A DNA stretch of 64,000 nt, taken from the NCBI RefSeq assembly GCF_000953715.1, contig NZ_LN824141.1, positions 804,676 to 868,675 on the forward strand, read 5' to 3'. Made by a program: the position numbers and the translations under genes. Shown here in pieces: positions 53,004 through 61,684 of this stretch. The notes below the pieces were generated by a model. That model was not told the DNA's origin and ran no database searches. It saw only the letters and a program-made list of their open reading frames with translations. Position 1 is the first letter of the stretch. Every line of letters starts with the position of its first letter. Source of the stretch: Defluviitoga tunisiensis (lineage in GTDB: Bacteria; Thermotogota; Thermotogae; Petrotogales; Petrotogaceae).

Positions 53004-54161
53004 ATGAAGAAAGCATCCCTATCTTCTTTAAAAGAAAACAACGCAGCATTAATTTTTGAATGTTTACGTAACAATGGTCCGATGACACGAGCTAACATTG
53101 CAAGGCAAACGAACTTAATGCCATCTACAGTGAGTTATATTACCAATTTTCTAATTCAAAAAAATGTTATAAGAGAGATTGGTAGTGAAGAAGTTGAACG
53201 AGTAGGGAAAAAAGGTGTTTTATTGGATGTGAATTATGATGATTTTCTTTTTATTGGTTACGATGTTGGAACTGCATATTCAAGAGTTATCGTATCTGAT
53301 GGAAAAGGAAATCTTCATTATTCAAAAAGATTTAAAACGAAGACTGGTGAACAATTACTACAGCAGATATTTGACAATATAAGGAACATAATTGAAAAAT
53401 ATAATGTTACAGGTATAGGTATGGCTTTTCCAGGTTTTGTAGATTATGAAAGAGGTGTGGTAATAAGGGCTCACAACTTAGAAATAAAAGAATTAGAAAT
53501 AAAAAAAATAATCAAAAAAGAGTTTAAATTAACTGCCTACGTTGATCATAATACAATAATGATGGCTAGAGACTTACTGATAAACAACTCCTCAAAAGAA
53601 AAGGACTTTGTTGTAGTAAATATTGGTCCTGGAATAGGTGTTGGGATAGTAAGTAATGAAAGAATTATACGGGGTTATAAAAATGCTGCCGGTGAATTAG
53701 GACATATTACCGTTAATTCTGAGGGAAGATTGTGCAACTGTGGGAAAAGAGGTTGTTTAGAAACCGAAAGCTCTAGTAAAGGAATAGTAAAAAACTATGC
53801 TGAATTATCGGGTAAAAATTTTGATTGTGAAGAAGATTGTGAATCTTTAGCTATTTATCAATTAGCTAAAAAAGGAGATCAAAATGCGATAAAGGCCTTT
53901 GAAAGAGCCGGCCACTACTTAGGTATAGGTATTTCAGCACTTGTAAATATATTAAACCCTGAAAAGGTATATATAGCTGGCGGTGTTGCATATGGTTGGG
54001 AATTTTTGAAAGACGCTGTTGAGAAAAGCTACGAAGAGAATATATTTTATGCAAATAGCGATACAAAGATCGAAGTTTCACCAATAGGAGACTATATAAC
54101 AGCCTTAGGTGCTGCAACTTTTGCTTTTGAAAAGTATATAAAAGAAGAGATTATTGCTTAA
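53004..54161 (+). CDS. ROK-family transcriptional regulator
   Basis: The 385-residue protein has an N-terminal winged helix-turn-helix (MTRANIARQTNLMPSTVSYI) and a ROK sugar-kinase-like domain with the zinc motif CNCGKRGCLE. It resembles NagC/XylR-type repressors that release DNA on binding a sugar or sugar acid. Its position between uxaC and uxaE makes it a candidate regulator of the uronate genes. Start ATG 53004 after ATGGAGG. Confidence 0.9.
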   Translation: MKKASLSSLKENNAALIFECLRNNGPMTRANIARQTNLMPSTVSYITNFLIQKNVIREIGSEEVERVGKKGVLLDVNYDDFLFIGYDVGTAYSRVIVSDGKGNLHYSKRFKTKTGEQLLQQIFDNIRNIIEKYNVTGIGMAFPGFVDYERGVVIRAHNLEIKELEIKKIIKKEFKLTAYVDHNTIMMARDLLINNSSKEKDFVVVNIGPGIGVGIVSNERIIRGYKNAAGELGHITVNSEGRLCNCGKRGCLETESSSKGIVKNYAELSGKNFDCEEDCESLAIYQLAKKGDQNAIKAFERAGHYLGIGISALVNILNPEKVYIAGGVAYGWEFLKDAVEKSYEENIFYANSDTKIEVSPIGDYITALGAATFAFEKYIKEEIIA

Positions 54162-54200
54162 ATTTCTAATTGATAAGTTTAGAAATTATAATTTTCAAAA
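54161..54200 (+). terminator. Weak hairpin after the ROK gene
   Basis: AATTTCTAA (54161-54169) pairs with TTAGAAATT (54179-54187), followed by an A/T-rich run with TTTT. The stem is all A/T apart from one G-C pair, so termination would be weak. Confidence 0.35.
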
Positions 54201-54206
54201 AAAACA

Positions 54207-54300
54207 TTTTTTGAATTTAAAAGGGTAACAGGGCGTAGCCCTCCCCCCTTTCCTAGCTACAAGTACCAAAAAAAAGATTTTAGAATTTCTAAAGTAAGTA
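54207..54300 (+). repeat. Dispersed intergenic repeat, copy 5
   Basis: Very close to copy 2: TTTTTTGAATTTAAAAGGGT, AACAGGGCGTAGCCCTCC with hairpin AGGGC-gta-GCCCT, AGCTACAAGTACCAAAA, AAAGATTTTAGAATTTCTAA and AGTAAGTAA. It ends 11 bases before the uxaE ribosome-binding site. Confidence 0.7.
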
Positions 54301-54325
54301 ATATGAATTTATAGGAGGTTATACG

Positions 54326-55486
54326 ATGTTCTCAAAATTACCTAAACAAGGAATTTCATTAGGTCTTGGAGATAGAGTAGGTTTAGCAACGCCAGGTCAT
54401 ATAAAGGTGGCCAAACGACATGAGTTCTTTCCCGTTTTTGCACAACAAAGTATTAGAGAATTGAACTTTACTGGAAGGACTTTTCACGATGTTAAAAAAG
54501 ATGTCGAAAATGCTGTAATTAAAGAAAATTATGAAGGTAAGAGTGGTTTTGATGGTGATCATCTAAAAACAGATGAAGAGATAAAAATGGCAATAGATTC
54601 TGGAATAACAATGTTAACCTTAGATTGTTCGGAATACATGGGTGTTGTTTCGAAGATTAAAGAAAAGATCTATAAGGGATTTTATGGAAAAACATTCAAG
54701 GTAAAAGATTTAGACTTAGAATATTCCCAAGAAGAACTTGAGAAGATTTTATCTATCTATTCAGGGGTAATTGAAAGAATAATTTATATATGGAATAACT
54801 TTCCAAAAGTAAAAAACAAAGATGTATCTTTTGAGGTTTCTATAGATGAAACAAATATTCCAACAGATGAAAAAACACATTTTTTGTTATCAAAGTACCT
54901 ATATGATGAAGGAATTACAATTGATACACTAGCTCCAAGATTTCCAGGTGAATTTCAAAAGGGTATCGACTATATTGGAAATATTAAAGAATTTAAAAAT
55001 TCGTTGATGAAGCATCATAAAATAGCAAGTTACTTTGGGTATAGACTTTCAATTCATTCTGGAAGTGATAAATTTTCTATATATCCTTATGTATCTCAAA
55101 TTACTCAAGGAAACTATCATCTTAAAACTTCTGGAACTAGTTACTTACAGGCACTAAAAATAATAGCTCAAAAAGCCCCCGATTTTTTTAAAGAAATATG
55201 GAAAACCTGTCTAGATAAACGAACAGAAATGGATAAATATTATCATCTATCCTGCGATCCTTTTTCTGTTCCTAAAGATTTAAAACCTATAGAGTATTTA
55301 AACAATCCCGATGCGAGACAAACCCTGCATGTTTCTTATATGTTTGTACTGAATCCAAAATACGATTTCAGAAATAGGTTCTTTGAAATACTAACTAAAT
55401 ATGAAAATGAATACCATATTGAAGTAGCTGAACATATTAAAAGACATGTTAAAGAATTAAAGATCCCTGAAAAAATACAAAACTAA
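54326..55486 (+). CDS. uxaE: Tagaturonate/fructuronate epimerase
   Basis: UxaE interconverts tagaturonate and fructuronate and so joins galacturonate and glucuronate catabolism in Thermotoga-type organisms. The 386-residue protein shows the family start SLGLGDRVGLATPGHI, then GKSGFDGDHLKTDEEI, FEVSIDETNIPT, and HSGSDKFSIYP. The position between uxaC and a keto-acid aldolase gene fits. Start ATG 54326 after TAGGAGG. Confidence 0.85.
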   Translation: MFSKLPKQGISLGLGDRVGLATPGHIKVAKRHEFFPVFAQQSIRELNFTGRTFHDVKKDVENAVIKENYEGKSGFDGDHLKTDEEIKMAIDSGITMLTLDCSEYMGVVSKIKEKIYKGFYGKTFKVKDLDLEYSQEELEKILSIYSGVIERIIYIWNNFPKVKNKDVSFEVSIDETNIPTDEKTHFLLSKYLYDEGITIDTLAPRFPGEFQKGIDYIGNIKEFKNSLMKHHKIASYFGYRLSIHSGSDKFSIYPYVSQITQGNYHLKTSGTSYLQALKIIAQKAPDFFKEIWKTCLDKRTEMDKYYHLSCDPFSVPKDLKPIEYLNNPDARQTLHVSYMFVLNPKYDFRNRFFEILTKYENEYHIEVAEHIKRHVKELKIPEKIQN

Positions 55487-55557
55487 GAGAATAGGAGTTT
55501 TTTAAAGTTAAAATCTAATAAATGCTTATAAACAAATTTAATCACCGAAAATTAGAG

Positions 55558-55586
55558 TTGACAAATATTATTATATTATTTATAAT
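55558..55586 (+). promoter_or_regulatory. Consensus sigma-70 promoter before the aldolase gene
   Basis: TTGACA (55558-55563) and TATAAT (55581-55586) are both perfect consensus, with exactly 17 bases between them. The leader to the next ATG is about 55 bases. Such a strong promoter is expected to be held down by a repressor. Confidence 0.8.
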
Positions 55587-55649
55587 TTTTTTAGTTTATT
55601 AAAGAGAAAGCATATTTCATATTATGAAAATATATTATGGAGGTAAAAA

Positions 55650-56525
55650 ATGTTTGAAGGTATATTTACTTCGTTAATTACACCTTTTAATGAAGAAAAT
55701 AAAGTAGACTTGGAAAGATTGAATAATCTCTTATTTTATCTAAATGATAAGGTCCATGGATTTTTTATTTTAGGTACCTATGGTTCAACTGCTTTATTGT
55801 GTGAAGATGAAAAAAAAGAGATAATAAAACATGTTTTAAAAAACTCGTCAAATAAAAAAGTTATTGTTCATGCAGGGGAAAGTAATCCCGATACTTCTGT
55901 TAAACTAGCACAATTTGCGCAAAGTCAAGGAGCTAATGCTGTAGCATTTGTTCCACCTTATTTTTATGGCTATAGTGAAGAAGAAATTATATTGTATTTT
56001 CAAAAAATTTTAAGAGAAATAACTATTCCTGTGTTTGTATATCTTAATCCTCCACGTGTTGGATATAATCTTTCTGTTCAATGCATACATCAATTAGCAG
56101 AAATAGGTATATATGGTATTAAAGATACTACTAATAATTTAAATTATTTTTACGATTTATCAACAAACGTTGATTTAGAGAAGTTTAATTATTTAAGTGG
56201 GTCAGAAATGTATTTAAATCCTACAATGTTTCATGGTGGGAAAGGGGCTATTTCAGCTATGTCAAACGTTTTTCCTGAATATGTTGTTAATGTTTATGAT
56301 TCTTTAAAGAATAGAAATATGGAATCTTATAAGGAATCAATGAAATATTTGTTTGCCTACAGAAAAATAAGGAAAGTAGGACAGGGAATTCCAGTTGTTC
56401 ATGCAATGTTGAATTTAAAAGGAATAGATGTTGGTTATCCTAGATTTCCTTTTAAGTATGATGAAGGGTTAGTCAATAAAGTAAGTGAGTTAATAAAATG
56501 CTTAAGAACTAATCAGATTGACTGA
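55650..56525 (+). CDS. DapA-family aldolase, probable 2-keto-3-deoxygluconate or related aldolase
   Basis: The 291-residue protein has the DHDPS/N-acetylneuraminate-lyase barrel with Schiff-base Lys158 (GIKDTTNN) and Tyr131 (VFVYLNPP). The pyruvate-binding motif GTTGE of DapA is here GTYGS, which argues against a true dihydrodipicolinate synthase. Placed between uxaE and a TctCBA importer and kdgK, it most likely splits a keto-deoxy sugar acid to pyruvate and an aldehyde. Whether it uses KDG, KDPG or another compound is open. Confidence 0.75.
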   Translation: MFEGIFTSLITPFNEENKVDLERLNNLLFYLNDKVHGFFILGTYGSTALLCEDEKKEIIKHVLKNSSNKKVIVHAGESNPDTSVKLAQFAQSQGANAVAFVPPYFYGYSEEEIILYFQKILREITIPVFVYLNPPRVGYNLSVQCIHQLAEIGIYGIKDTTNNLNYFYDLSTNVDLEKFNYLSGSEMYLNPTMFHGGKGAISAMSNVFPEYVVNVYDSLKNRNMESYKESMKYLFAYRKIRKVGQGIPVVHAMLNLKGIDVGYPRFPFKYDEGLVNKVSELIKCLRTNQID

Positions 56526-56566
56526 ATTTATTAATTTGTTTACAAATTTATTTTGGAGGTGAGAAA

Positions 56567-57517
56567 ATGAAAAAGTATTTAGTTACTTTTTTAGTATTAG
56601 TTCTATTATTTTTGAGTTCTTTTGCAAACTATCCTACAAAAGCGGTAACGATCATTTGTCCATGGTCAGCTGGTGGAGGAAGTGATAGAATAGCAAGGGT
56701 TATTGCAAATGGATTAGAAGAAGAATTTGGTAAACCTTTTGTAGTATTGAATAAACCAGGTGGAGGAGGAGCAGTAGGGCACACTGCTGGAGCATATGCA
56801 AAACCGGATGGTTATACTTTAACATTTGTAACTCAAGAATTGGCAACACTTCATTGGCTCGGTTTTGCTAAAGTAAATTATGAAAATTTTGAGTACATAA
56901 TTCAAGTAAATGAAGATCCTGCCGGTGTAGTTGTAAGAAAAGATGCTCCTTGGAATACAATAAACGATTTACTTCAGGATATAAAAGCTAATCCCGGAAA
57001 ATATAAATTCTCTGGTTCTGGACCAGCTTCAGTATGGGACCTGAGTCGTGTTGGTATGTTGGACAAAGCAGGCATTTCTCCAAGTAATGTATTGTGGGTT
57101 CCAACAGATGGAGCTGCCCCCGCTTTGGTTGAATTATTAGGCGGACATGTTGACGTCATTACTTGTAGTATTGCAGAAGTTTCCCCTCAGATTAAAGCTG
57201 GAGAAGTAAGAGCTTTGGCAGTAATGTCTGATGAACGTCTCTCTGAATTTCCTGATGTGCCTACATTAAAAGAGCAAGGGATAGATTGGTCTTCAGGAAC
57301 TTGGAGAGGATTGGCTGCTCCAAAAGGAACTCCAAAAGAAATTATTAATATAATTTATCAAAACATGCTGAAAGTAGTCAACAAAGAGAATTTTATTGAT
57401 TTTATGAAGAAAAATGGTTTTGGTATAAAAATAAGAGATCCAGAATCTTTTTTTGAATTTGTAAAAAAAGAAGATGGTGAATGGAAGTACCTTCTTCAAT
57501 TGGGAGGATATATTTAA
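56567..57517 (+). CDS. tctC: Tripartite tricarboxylate transporter substrate-binding protein (TctC/Bug family)
   Basis: A signal peptide (KKYLVTFLVLVLLFLSSFA) is followed by the Bug-family start YPTKAVTIICPWSAGGGSDR and a binding site region GGGGAVGHTAGAYA. The 316-residue length is standard. It captures an organic acid outside the membrane for TctA and TctB. In this cluster a sugar acid such as uronate or aldonate is the likely ligand. Start ATG 56567 after TTGGAGG, 41 bases after the aldolase gene. Confidence 0.9.
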   Translation: MKKYLVTFLVLVLLFLSSFANYPTKAVTIICPWSAGGGSDRIARVIANGLEEEFGKPFVVLNKPGGGGAVGHTAGAYAKPDGYTLTFVTQELATLHWLGFAKVNYENFEYIIQVNEDPAGVVVRKDAPWNTINDLLQDIKANPGKYKFSGSGPASVWDLSRVGMLDKAGISPSNVLWVPTDGAAPALVELLGGHVDVITCSIAEVSPQIKAGEVRALAVMSDERLSEFPDVPTLKEQGIDWSSGTWRGLAAPKGTPKEIINIIYQNMLKVVNKENFIDFMKKNGFGIKIRDPESFFEFVKKEDGEWKYLLQLGGYI

Positions 57518-57610
57518 TTAAATTACGAAGATTTAAAACTCATTGCTTTTTTTGGAAAAATAGAAATGAATAATATTTTTATTTATAATTTAATTGTATC
57601 TAATTGTCAA

Positions 57611-57698
57611 GCATTTATCTTCTTAAAAATTAATGAAACGTAACTATGTTTATTATACAAAAATTAATACAATATAAAAGAAGATAAATGCCTTTTTG
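57611..57698 (+). terminator. Long inverted repeat between tctC and tctB
   Basis: Two perfect 14-bp arms (57611-57624 and 57678-57691; one reads GCATTTATCTTCTT) enclose 53 bases and are followed by CTTTTTG. It can act as a terminator or 3' stabiliser that makes the binding-protein transcript more abundant than that of the membrane subunits. Confidence 0.6.
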
Positions 57699-57789
57699 TA
57701 TACTAGAATTGAGAAATTATTCATTTGTCGACCTATACTTAAATTAGATTATAAAAATTTTTCCAGAAATGATAAATGGAGGATTATAA

Positions 57790-58263
57790 ATGAAAAAACA
57801 AAAGGGTAATTTTTGGTTTGGGTTAACACTTGTTTTAATAGCTATTATCGATTTTTATCAAACAATAAAGTTCCCCTCTTTTGAAGTAAGTGGTATAAGA
57901 TTACCTGGCCCAGCATTTTTTCCAGTAATTCTAGGGATAGTTTTTTTTATAGGTGGTGTGTATGAAATAATATGCTCCTTCATGAGTGGAAATACTTTTA
58001 AAATAAATTTAGGTTGGTTCAAAAGTTGGGAAAATAGAAATATTATTTTTTTTCTTCTTTCTTCATTAATATATGTTATTTTACTTAATTATTTTGGTTT
58101 TATAATATGTACATTAATTTTATTAGTAATATTAATGTTAAGATTAAGGGTCAAATTTTTAACAAGTATTGGTATTTCCCTAATTGTATTGGCTATCATT
58201 TTAGTTGTCTTTCAGTTTTTCTTTAATGTATCGTTTCCAACTGGAATATTTAGTTTCATTTGA
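57790..58263 (+). CDS. tctB: TctB-like small membrane subunit
   Basis: The 157-residue protein has four membrane helices in the TctB pattern, with the loop FEVSGIRLPGPAFFPVILG after the first helix. It is the small, poorly conserved membrane subunit of the tripartite tricarboxylate transporter family. It is placed between tctC and tctA as usual, with an ATG after AATGGAGG. Confidence 0.85.
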   Translation: MKKQKGNFWFGLTLVLIAIIDFYQTIKFPSFEVSGIRLPGPAFFPVILGIVFFIGGVYEIICSFMSGNTFKINLGWFKSWENRNIIFFLLSSLIYVILLNYFGFIICTLILLVILMLRLRVKFLTSIGISLIVLAIILVVFQFFFNVSFPTGIFSFI

Positions 58264-58346
58264 AATTAATAAAAAATGGTTAAAAAAGCTTTGCTAATTA
58301 ATAGAGTTGAAAAGGTCAAATCAAAAGATTGATAAGGAGGACGACG

Positions 58347-59828
58347 ATGACTATTATGGATCTTTTTTCTCCAGAAATTTTGATTCCATGGATTTTATCA
58401 ATGTTTTTAGGTGTATTTGTAGGTGGAATTCCCGGACTAACTGCTACTATGGCTGTTGCTTTAATTGCTCCAATCAGTTACTATATGAATCCATTAGCAG
58501 GTTTTGCTATGGTTCTAGGAGTTTCTTTTACTTCAATCTTTGCTGGAGATATACCAGCGACTCTTTTAAAAATGCCTGGAACACCTTCTTCTGGTGCTGC
58601 AATTTTAGATGGCTATGAATTGGCAAAACAAGGTAAGGGAGGTTTAGCCTTAACTATAGACCTTATCTGTTCAGCGTTAGGTGGATTGGTCGGAGTGTTA
58701 GCTTTAATATTATTAGCTCCTTTTTTGGCTAACTTTGCCTTGAAATTTACACACTATGAATATTTTTGGCTTGGGATTTTTGGGCTTAGTATAGCAGCAA
58801 TTCTTTCTAAAGGAAATACTATAAGAGGTTTGATTTCTGCTTGTCTGGGTTTGTTTATTTCAACTATAGGAATGGATGCAACAACAGGATATCCTAGATT
58901 TACTTTTGGAAGTATTGAATTACTAGGAGGAATTGAATTTATTCCTGCTATGATTGGATTATTTGGATTTTCTGAAGTGTTAAATATTGTAAGCTCAAAA
59001 TCAGAATTGAAACACTCTGGTGTGAAAGGAAAGTTTAAATTACCTTTTAAGGAAGCTCTAACAATTATATGGAAAAACAAATGGACTTTTATTAAATCTT
59101 CAGTTATAGGGACTTTTATTGGAGCACTTCCTGGAGCTGGTGCTGATATTGCTGCATGGGTTTCTTACGGAGTTGCAAAAAATAGTTCAAAAGAACCAGA
59201 AAAGTTTGGAACAGGGAGTATGGAGGGGGTTATAGCTCCTACATCTGCAAATAATGCCGCATTAGGGGGAACATGGATTCCTGCTCTTGTTTTTGGTATA
59301 CCGGGAGATTCAATAACAGCGATTGTTCTAGGAATCATGCTAATGTATAATTTACAACCTGGTCCATTAGTTTTTCAAAATAATCCTGAGATAATTAAGG
59401 CATTATTTTCCATAGCAATAATTTCACAGTTATTCCTCATTATTGTTGGATATATTGGAATTAAATTATTTGGTATTGTATTAAAACTTCCACAAAATAT
59501 TATTGCTCCAATTGTAACTGTATTTTCATTTGTAGGAGCTTATGCAATTAGAAACAGTGTGTTTGACATTGTGGTTATGATAATTTTTGGATTAATTGGT
59601 TATTTATTAAATAAAATAAATGTTCCAACTCCTCCAATGATTTTAGGAATTATTTTGGGTCCTATGGTTGAGAATAATTTAAGAATTGGGTTAATCAAGT
59701 CTAATGGAAGTTTTTTACCGTTTTTGGCCAGACCAATTTCAGCTATTTTAGTTATTATAATAGTTGTTTTGTATTCTGCTCCCTACATATTTAAACTATT
59801 TAGCAATAGTAAAAAAAGTGTTAATTAA
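58347..59828 (+). CDS. tctA: TctA large membrane subunit
   Basis: The protein of about 493 residues has 11-12 membrane segments. It carries TctA signatures: GGIPGLTATMAVALIAPISY early, and GALPGAGADIAAWVSYGVAK with NNAALGGTWIPALVFGIPGD in the middle. It forms the ion-driven channel of the importer. ATG 58347 is well spaced from AAGGAGGA (58333-58340); a TTG at 58329 lies upstream of that site. It ends before kdgK. Confidence 0.92.
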   Translation: MTIMDLFSPEILIPWILSMFLGVFVGGIPGLTATMAVALIAPISYYMNPLAGFAMVLGVSFTSIFAGDIPATLLKMPGTPSSGAAILDGYELAKQGKGGLALTIDLICSALGGLVGVLALILLAPFLANFALKFTHYEYFWLGIFGLSIAAILSKGNTIRGLISACLGLFISTIGMDATTGYPRFTFGSIELLGGIEFIPAMIGLFGFSEVLNIVSSKSELKHSGVKGKFKLPFKEALTIIWKNKWTFIKSSVIGTFIGALPGAGADIAAWVSYGVAKNSSKEPEKFGTGSMEGVIAPTSANNAALGGTWIPALVFGIPGDSITAIVLGIMLMYNLQPGPLVFQNNPEIIKALFSIAIISQLFLIIVGYIGIKLFGIVLKLPQNIIAPIVTVFSFVGAYAIRNSVFDIVVMIIFGLIGYLLNKINVPTPPMILGIILGPMVENNLRIGLIKSNGSFLPFLARPISAILVIIIVVLYSAPYIFKLFSNSKKSVN

Positions 59829-59873
59829 AAATATTAACTAGTATTTTTGGTATTATTAATGGTGGTGATTATA

Positions 59874-60824
59874 ATGGATGTAGTAACTTTAGGTGAAACA
59901 ATGGTTCTTTTTGTGCCTACAGAAACTGGCCCTTTAAAATATATCTATCAATTTAATAAACATATTGGAGGCGCAGAATCAAACGTTGCTATAGGTCTTT
60001 CAAAATTGGGTGTTAAAGCTGGATGGATCAGTAAGTTAGGAAAAGATGGATTTGGGGATTATATCGAATCTTTTATTAGAGGTGAAGGTGTCGATGTATC
60101 ACAAGTAAAAAGAGATGAAGAGCATCCTACAGGAGTATTTTTTAAAGAGAGGGTTGAAATTGGAGAAAGTAGGATATACTATTATAGGAAAGGCTCTGCT
60201 GCTAGTTTTATGGATGAGAACGACTTAGACGAACAATATATTGCCCAGGCAAAGTATTTGCATATAACGGGCATAACTCCAGGCTTAAGCGAATCATGTT
60301 TTAGAGCCGTTTATAAAGCTATAGAAATAGCAAAAAAACATAATTTAAAAATAGTATTTGATCCAAACATTAGGTTTAAAGTGTGGAACGATAAAGAACA
60401 AATGAAAAAAATTATCTTAGATATAGCAAGTAAATCTGATATATTACTTCCAGGATTAAGTGAGGCAAAAATCTTGTTAGAATTATCTGACGAAATTGAT
60501 ATATTAAATAGATTTTTAGATCTTGGTCCTGAGATAGTTGTATTAAAGGTTGGAGAAGATGGGGCATATTTAGGTACAAGGGAAGAAATAACTCATATTT
60601 CTGGATATAAAGTTGAAAGAATAGTAGATCCAATTGGTGCAGGAGATGCCTTTGCTGCAGGATTTTTAGCGGGGTTAATTAATGGATATACGTTAAAAGA
60701 TGCCGTAAGATTAGCAAATGCTGCAGGTGCCTTTGCTCTGACTGTAAAGGGTGATGTGGAGGGGTTACCTACCTGGGGAGATCTAGAAGCTTTTTTTGGA
60801 AATAATGATGGATTTACAAGGTAG
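59874..60824 (+). CDS. kdgK: 2-keto-3-deoxygluconate kinase (PfkB family)
   Basis: The protein of about 316 residues has the two PfkB signatures: GGAESNVAIGLSKLG near the start, and DPIGAGDAFAAGFLAGL with the catalytic Asp near the end. VTLGETMVLFVP and the HPTGVFFKER segment fit KDG kinases. It makes KDPG from 2-keto-3-deoxygluconate, the common product of glucuronate and galacturonate breakdown. ATG 59874 follows GGTGGTGAT; an in-frame start at 59847 adds a tail not found in relatives. Confidence 0.9.
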   Translation: MDVVTLGETMVLFVPTETGPLKYIYQFNKHIGGAESNVAIGLSKLGVKAGWISKLGKDGFGDYIESFIRGEGVDVSQVKRDEEHPTGVFFKERVEIGESRIYYYRKGSAASFMDENDLDEQYIAQAKYLHITGITPGLSESCFRAVYKAIEIAKKHNLKIVFDPNIRFKVWNDKEQMKKIILDIASKSDILLPGLSEAKILLELSDEIDILNRFLDLGPEIVVLKVGEDGAYLGTREEITHISGYKVERIVDPIGAGDAFAAGFLAGLINGYTLKDAVRLANAAGAFALTVKGDVEGLPTWGDLEAFFGNNDGFTR

Positions 60825-60902
60825 AATGACAATTATTTACTATTTATTTAATAATATATAGTATAATTGTTTTTAGAATATTTTTTAGGAAGGTGAATAT
60901 TA

Positions 60903-61649
60903 ATTCAAACTGTAAGAAATGTTATAGCCATACTCGATTATATTGTTAATTCTCCTACGCCAGTAAGTGCTACAGAAATTGCTCGTGAATTTGAGATGTC
61001 GATATCTAATGCATATAAATACTTAGATGATTTGTATAGAGGAGAACTGTTAACTAAAAATAAAGATAGAACATATATTCCCAGCTTTAAACTTGTGGAA
61101 TATGGTAGTATAATCCTGAAAAAAATAAACCTCAGAGATTTAGCCCAACCACATCTAGTTGATTTAATGGTCAAAACTGGTCAAACTGTTCACTTAGTTG
61201 TAAAAGATGGTGACGAAGGGGTATATATAGAAAAGATTGAAGGTCCTCATTCTTTGCCTATGATGTCAAAGATAGGAATGAGAATGAACTTATATGCAAC
61301 TGGTTTTGGGAAGGCAATTTTAGCCTATTTACCTCAACAAGAATTGGAAGAATATTTAAGAACGGCCCAGTTAGAAAAAAGGGCAAAAAACACAATTACA
61401 GATCCAGAAAAATTAAAAAAGCAATTATCAGAAATAAGAAAAATGGGCTACGCAGTAGATAATGAAGAAAATGAAAACGGTATTTTTTGTATTGGGGCAC
61501 CCATTTTTAATTATGACAATCAAGTTATTGGGGCTGTTAGTATTTCTATGAGTACATCTCAAGCTAAAGAGACAAAAGTTGACGAATATGCAAGGTTTGT
61601 CGTGGATTGTACGAGAAAAATATCTCGTTTGTTAGGTTATAAAGAATAA
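60903..61649 (+). CDS. IclR-family transcriptional regulator starting at ATT
   Basis: The 248-residue frame gives the complete IclR layout: an N-terminal winged HTH (SPTPVSATEIAREFEMSISNA) and a C-terminal effector domain (TGQTVHLVVKDGDEGVYIEK, MNLYATGFGKAILAYLP). After the in-frame stop at 60894 there is no ATG, GTG or TTG before the HTH. ATT 60903 lies 7 bases after GGAAGGTG. The first ATG, at 60996, would remove most of the HTH. It probably controls the uronate genes upstream. In other bacteria IclR proteins of the KdgR type answer to KDG. Confidence 0.88.
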   Translation: MQTVRNVIAILDYIVNSPTPVSATEIAREFEMSISNAYKYLDDLYRGELLTKNKDRTYIPSFKLVEYGSIILKKINLRDLAQPHLVDLMVKTGQTVHLVVKDGDEGVYIEKIEGPHSLPMMSKIGMRMNLYATGFGKAILAYLPQQELEEYLRTAQLEKRAKNTITDPEKLKKQLSEIRKMGYAVDNEENENGIFCIGAPIFNYDNQVIGAVSISMSTSQAKETKVDEYARFVVDCTRKISRLLGYKE

Positions 61650-61684
61650 ATATCAAACATATTTATATTTAAAAAGGTCAATAA

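Noticed and set aside
55650-56525. Dihydrodipicolinate synthase (lysine biosynthesis)
   Set aside because: The GTTGE motif is changed to GTYGS and the neighbours are uronate genes, so a keto-deoxy sugar-acid aldolase is more likely.
58307-58618. Open frame overlapping the start of tctA
   Set aside because: It is out of frame with the well-supported TctA sequence and rich in Cys, Tyr and Trp as expected for a shadow.
60996-61649. ATG 60996 as the start of the IclR gene
   Set aside because: It removes most of the helix-turn-helix and has no ribosome-binding site; upstream codons encode a standard IclR N-terminus.
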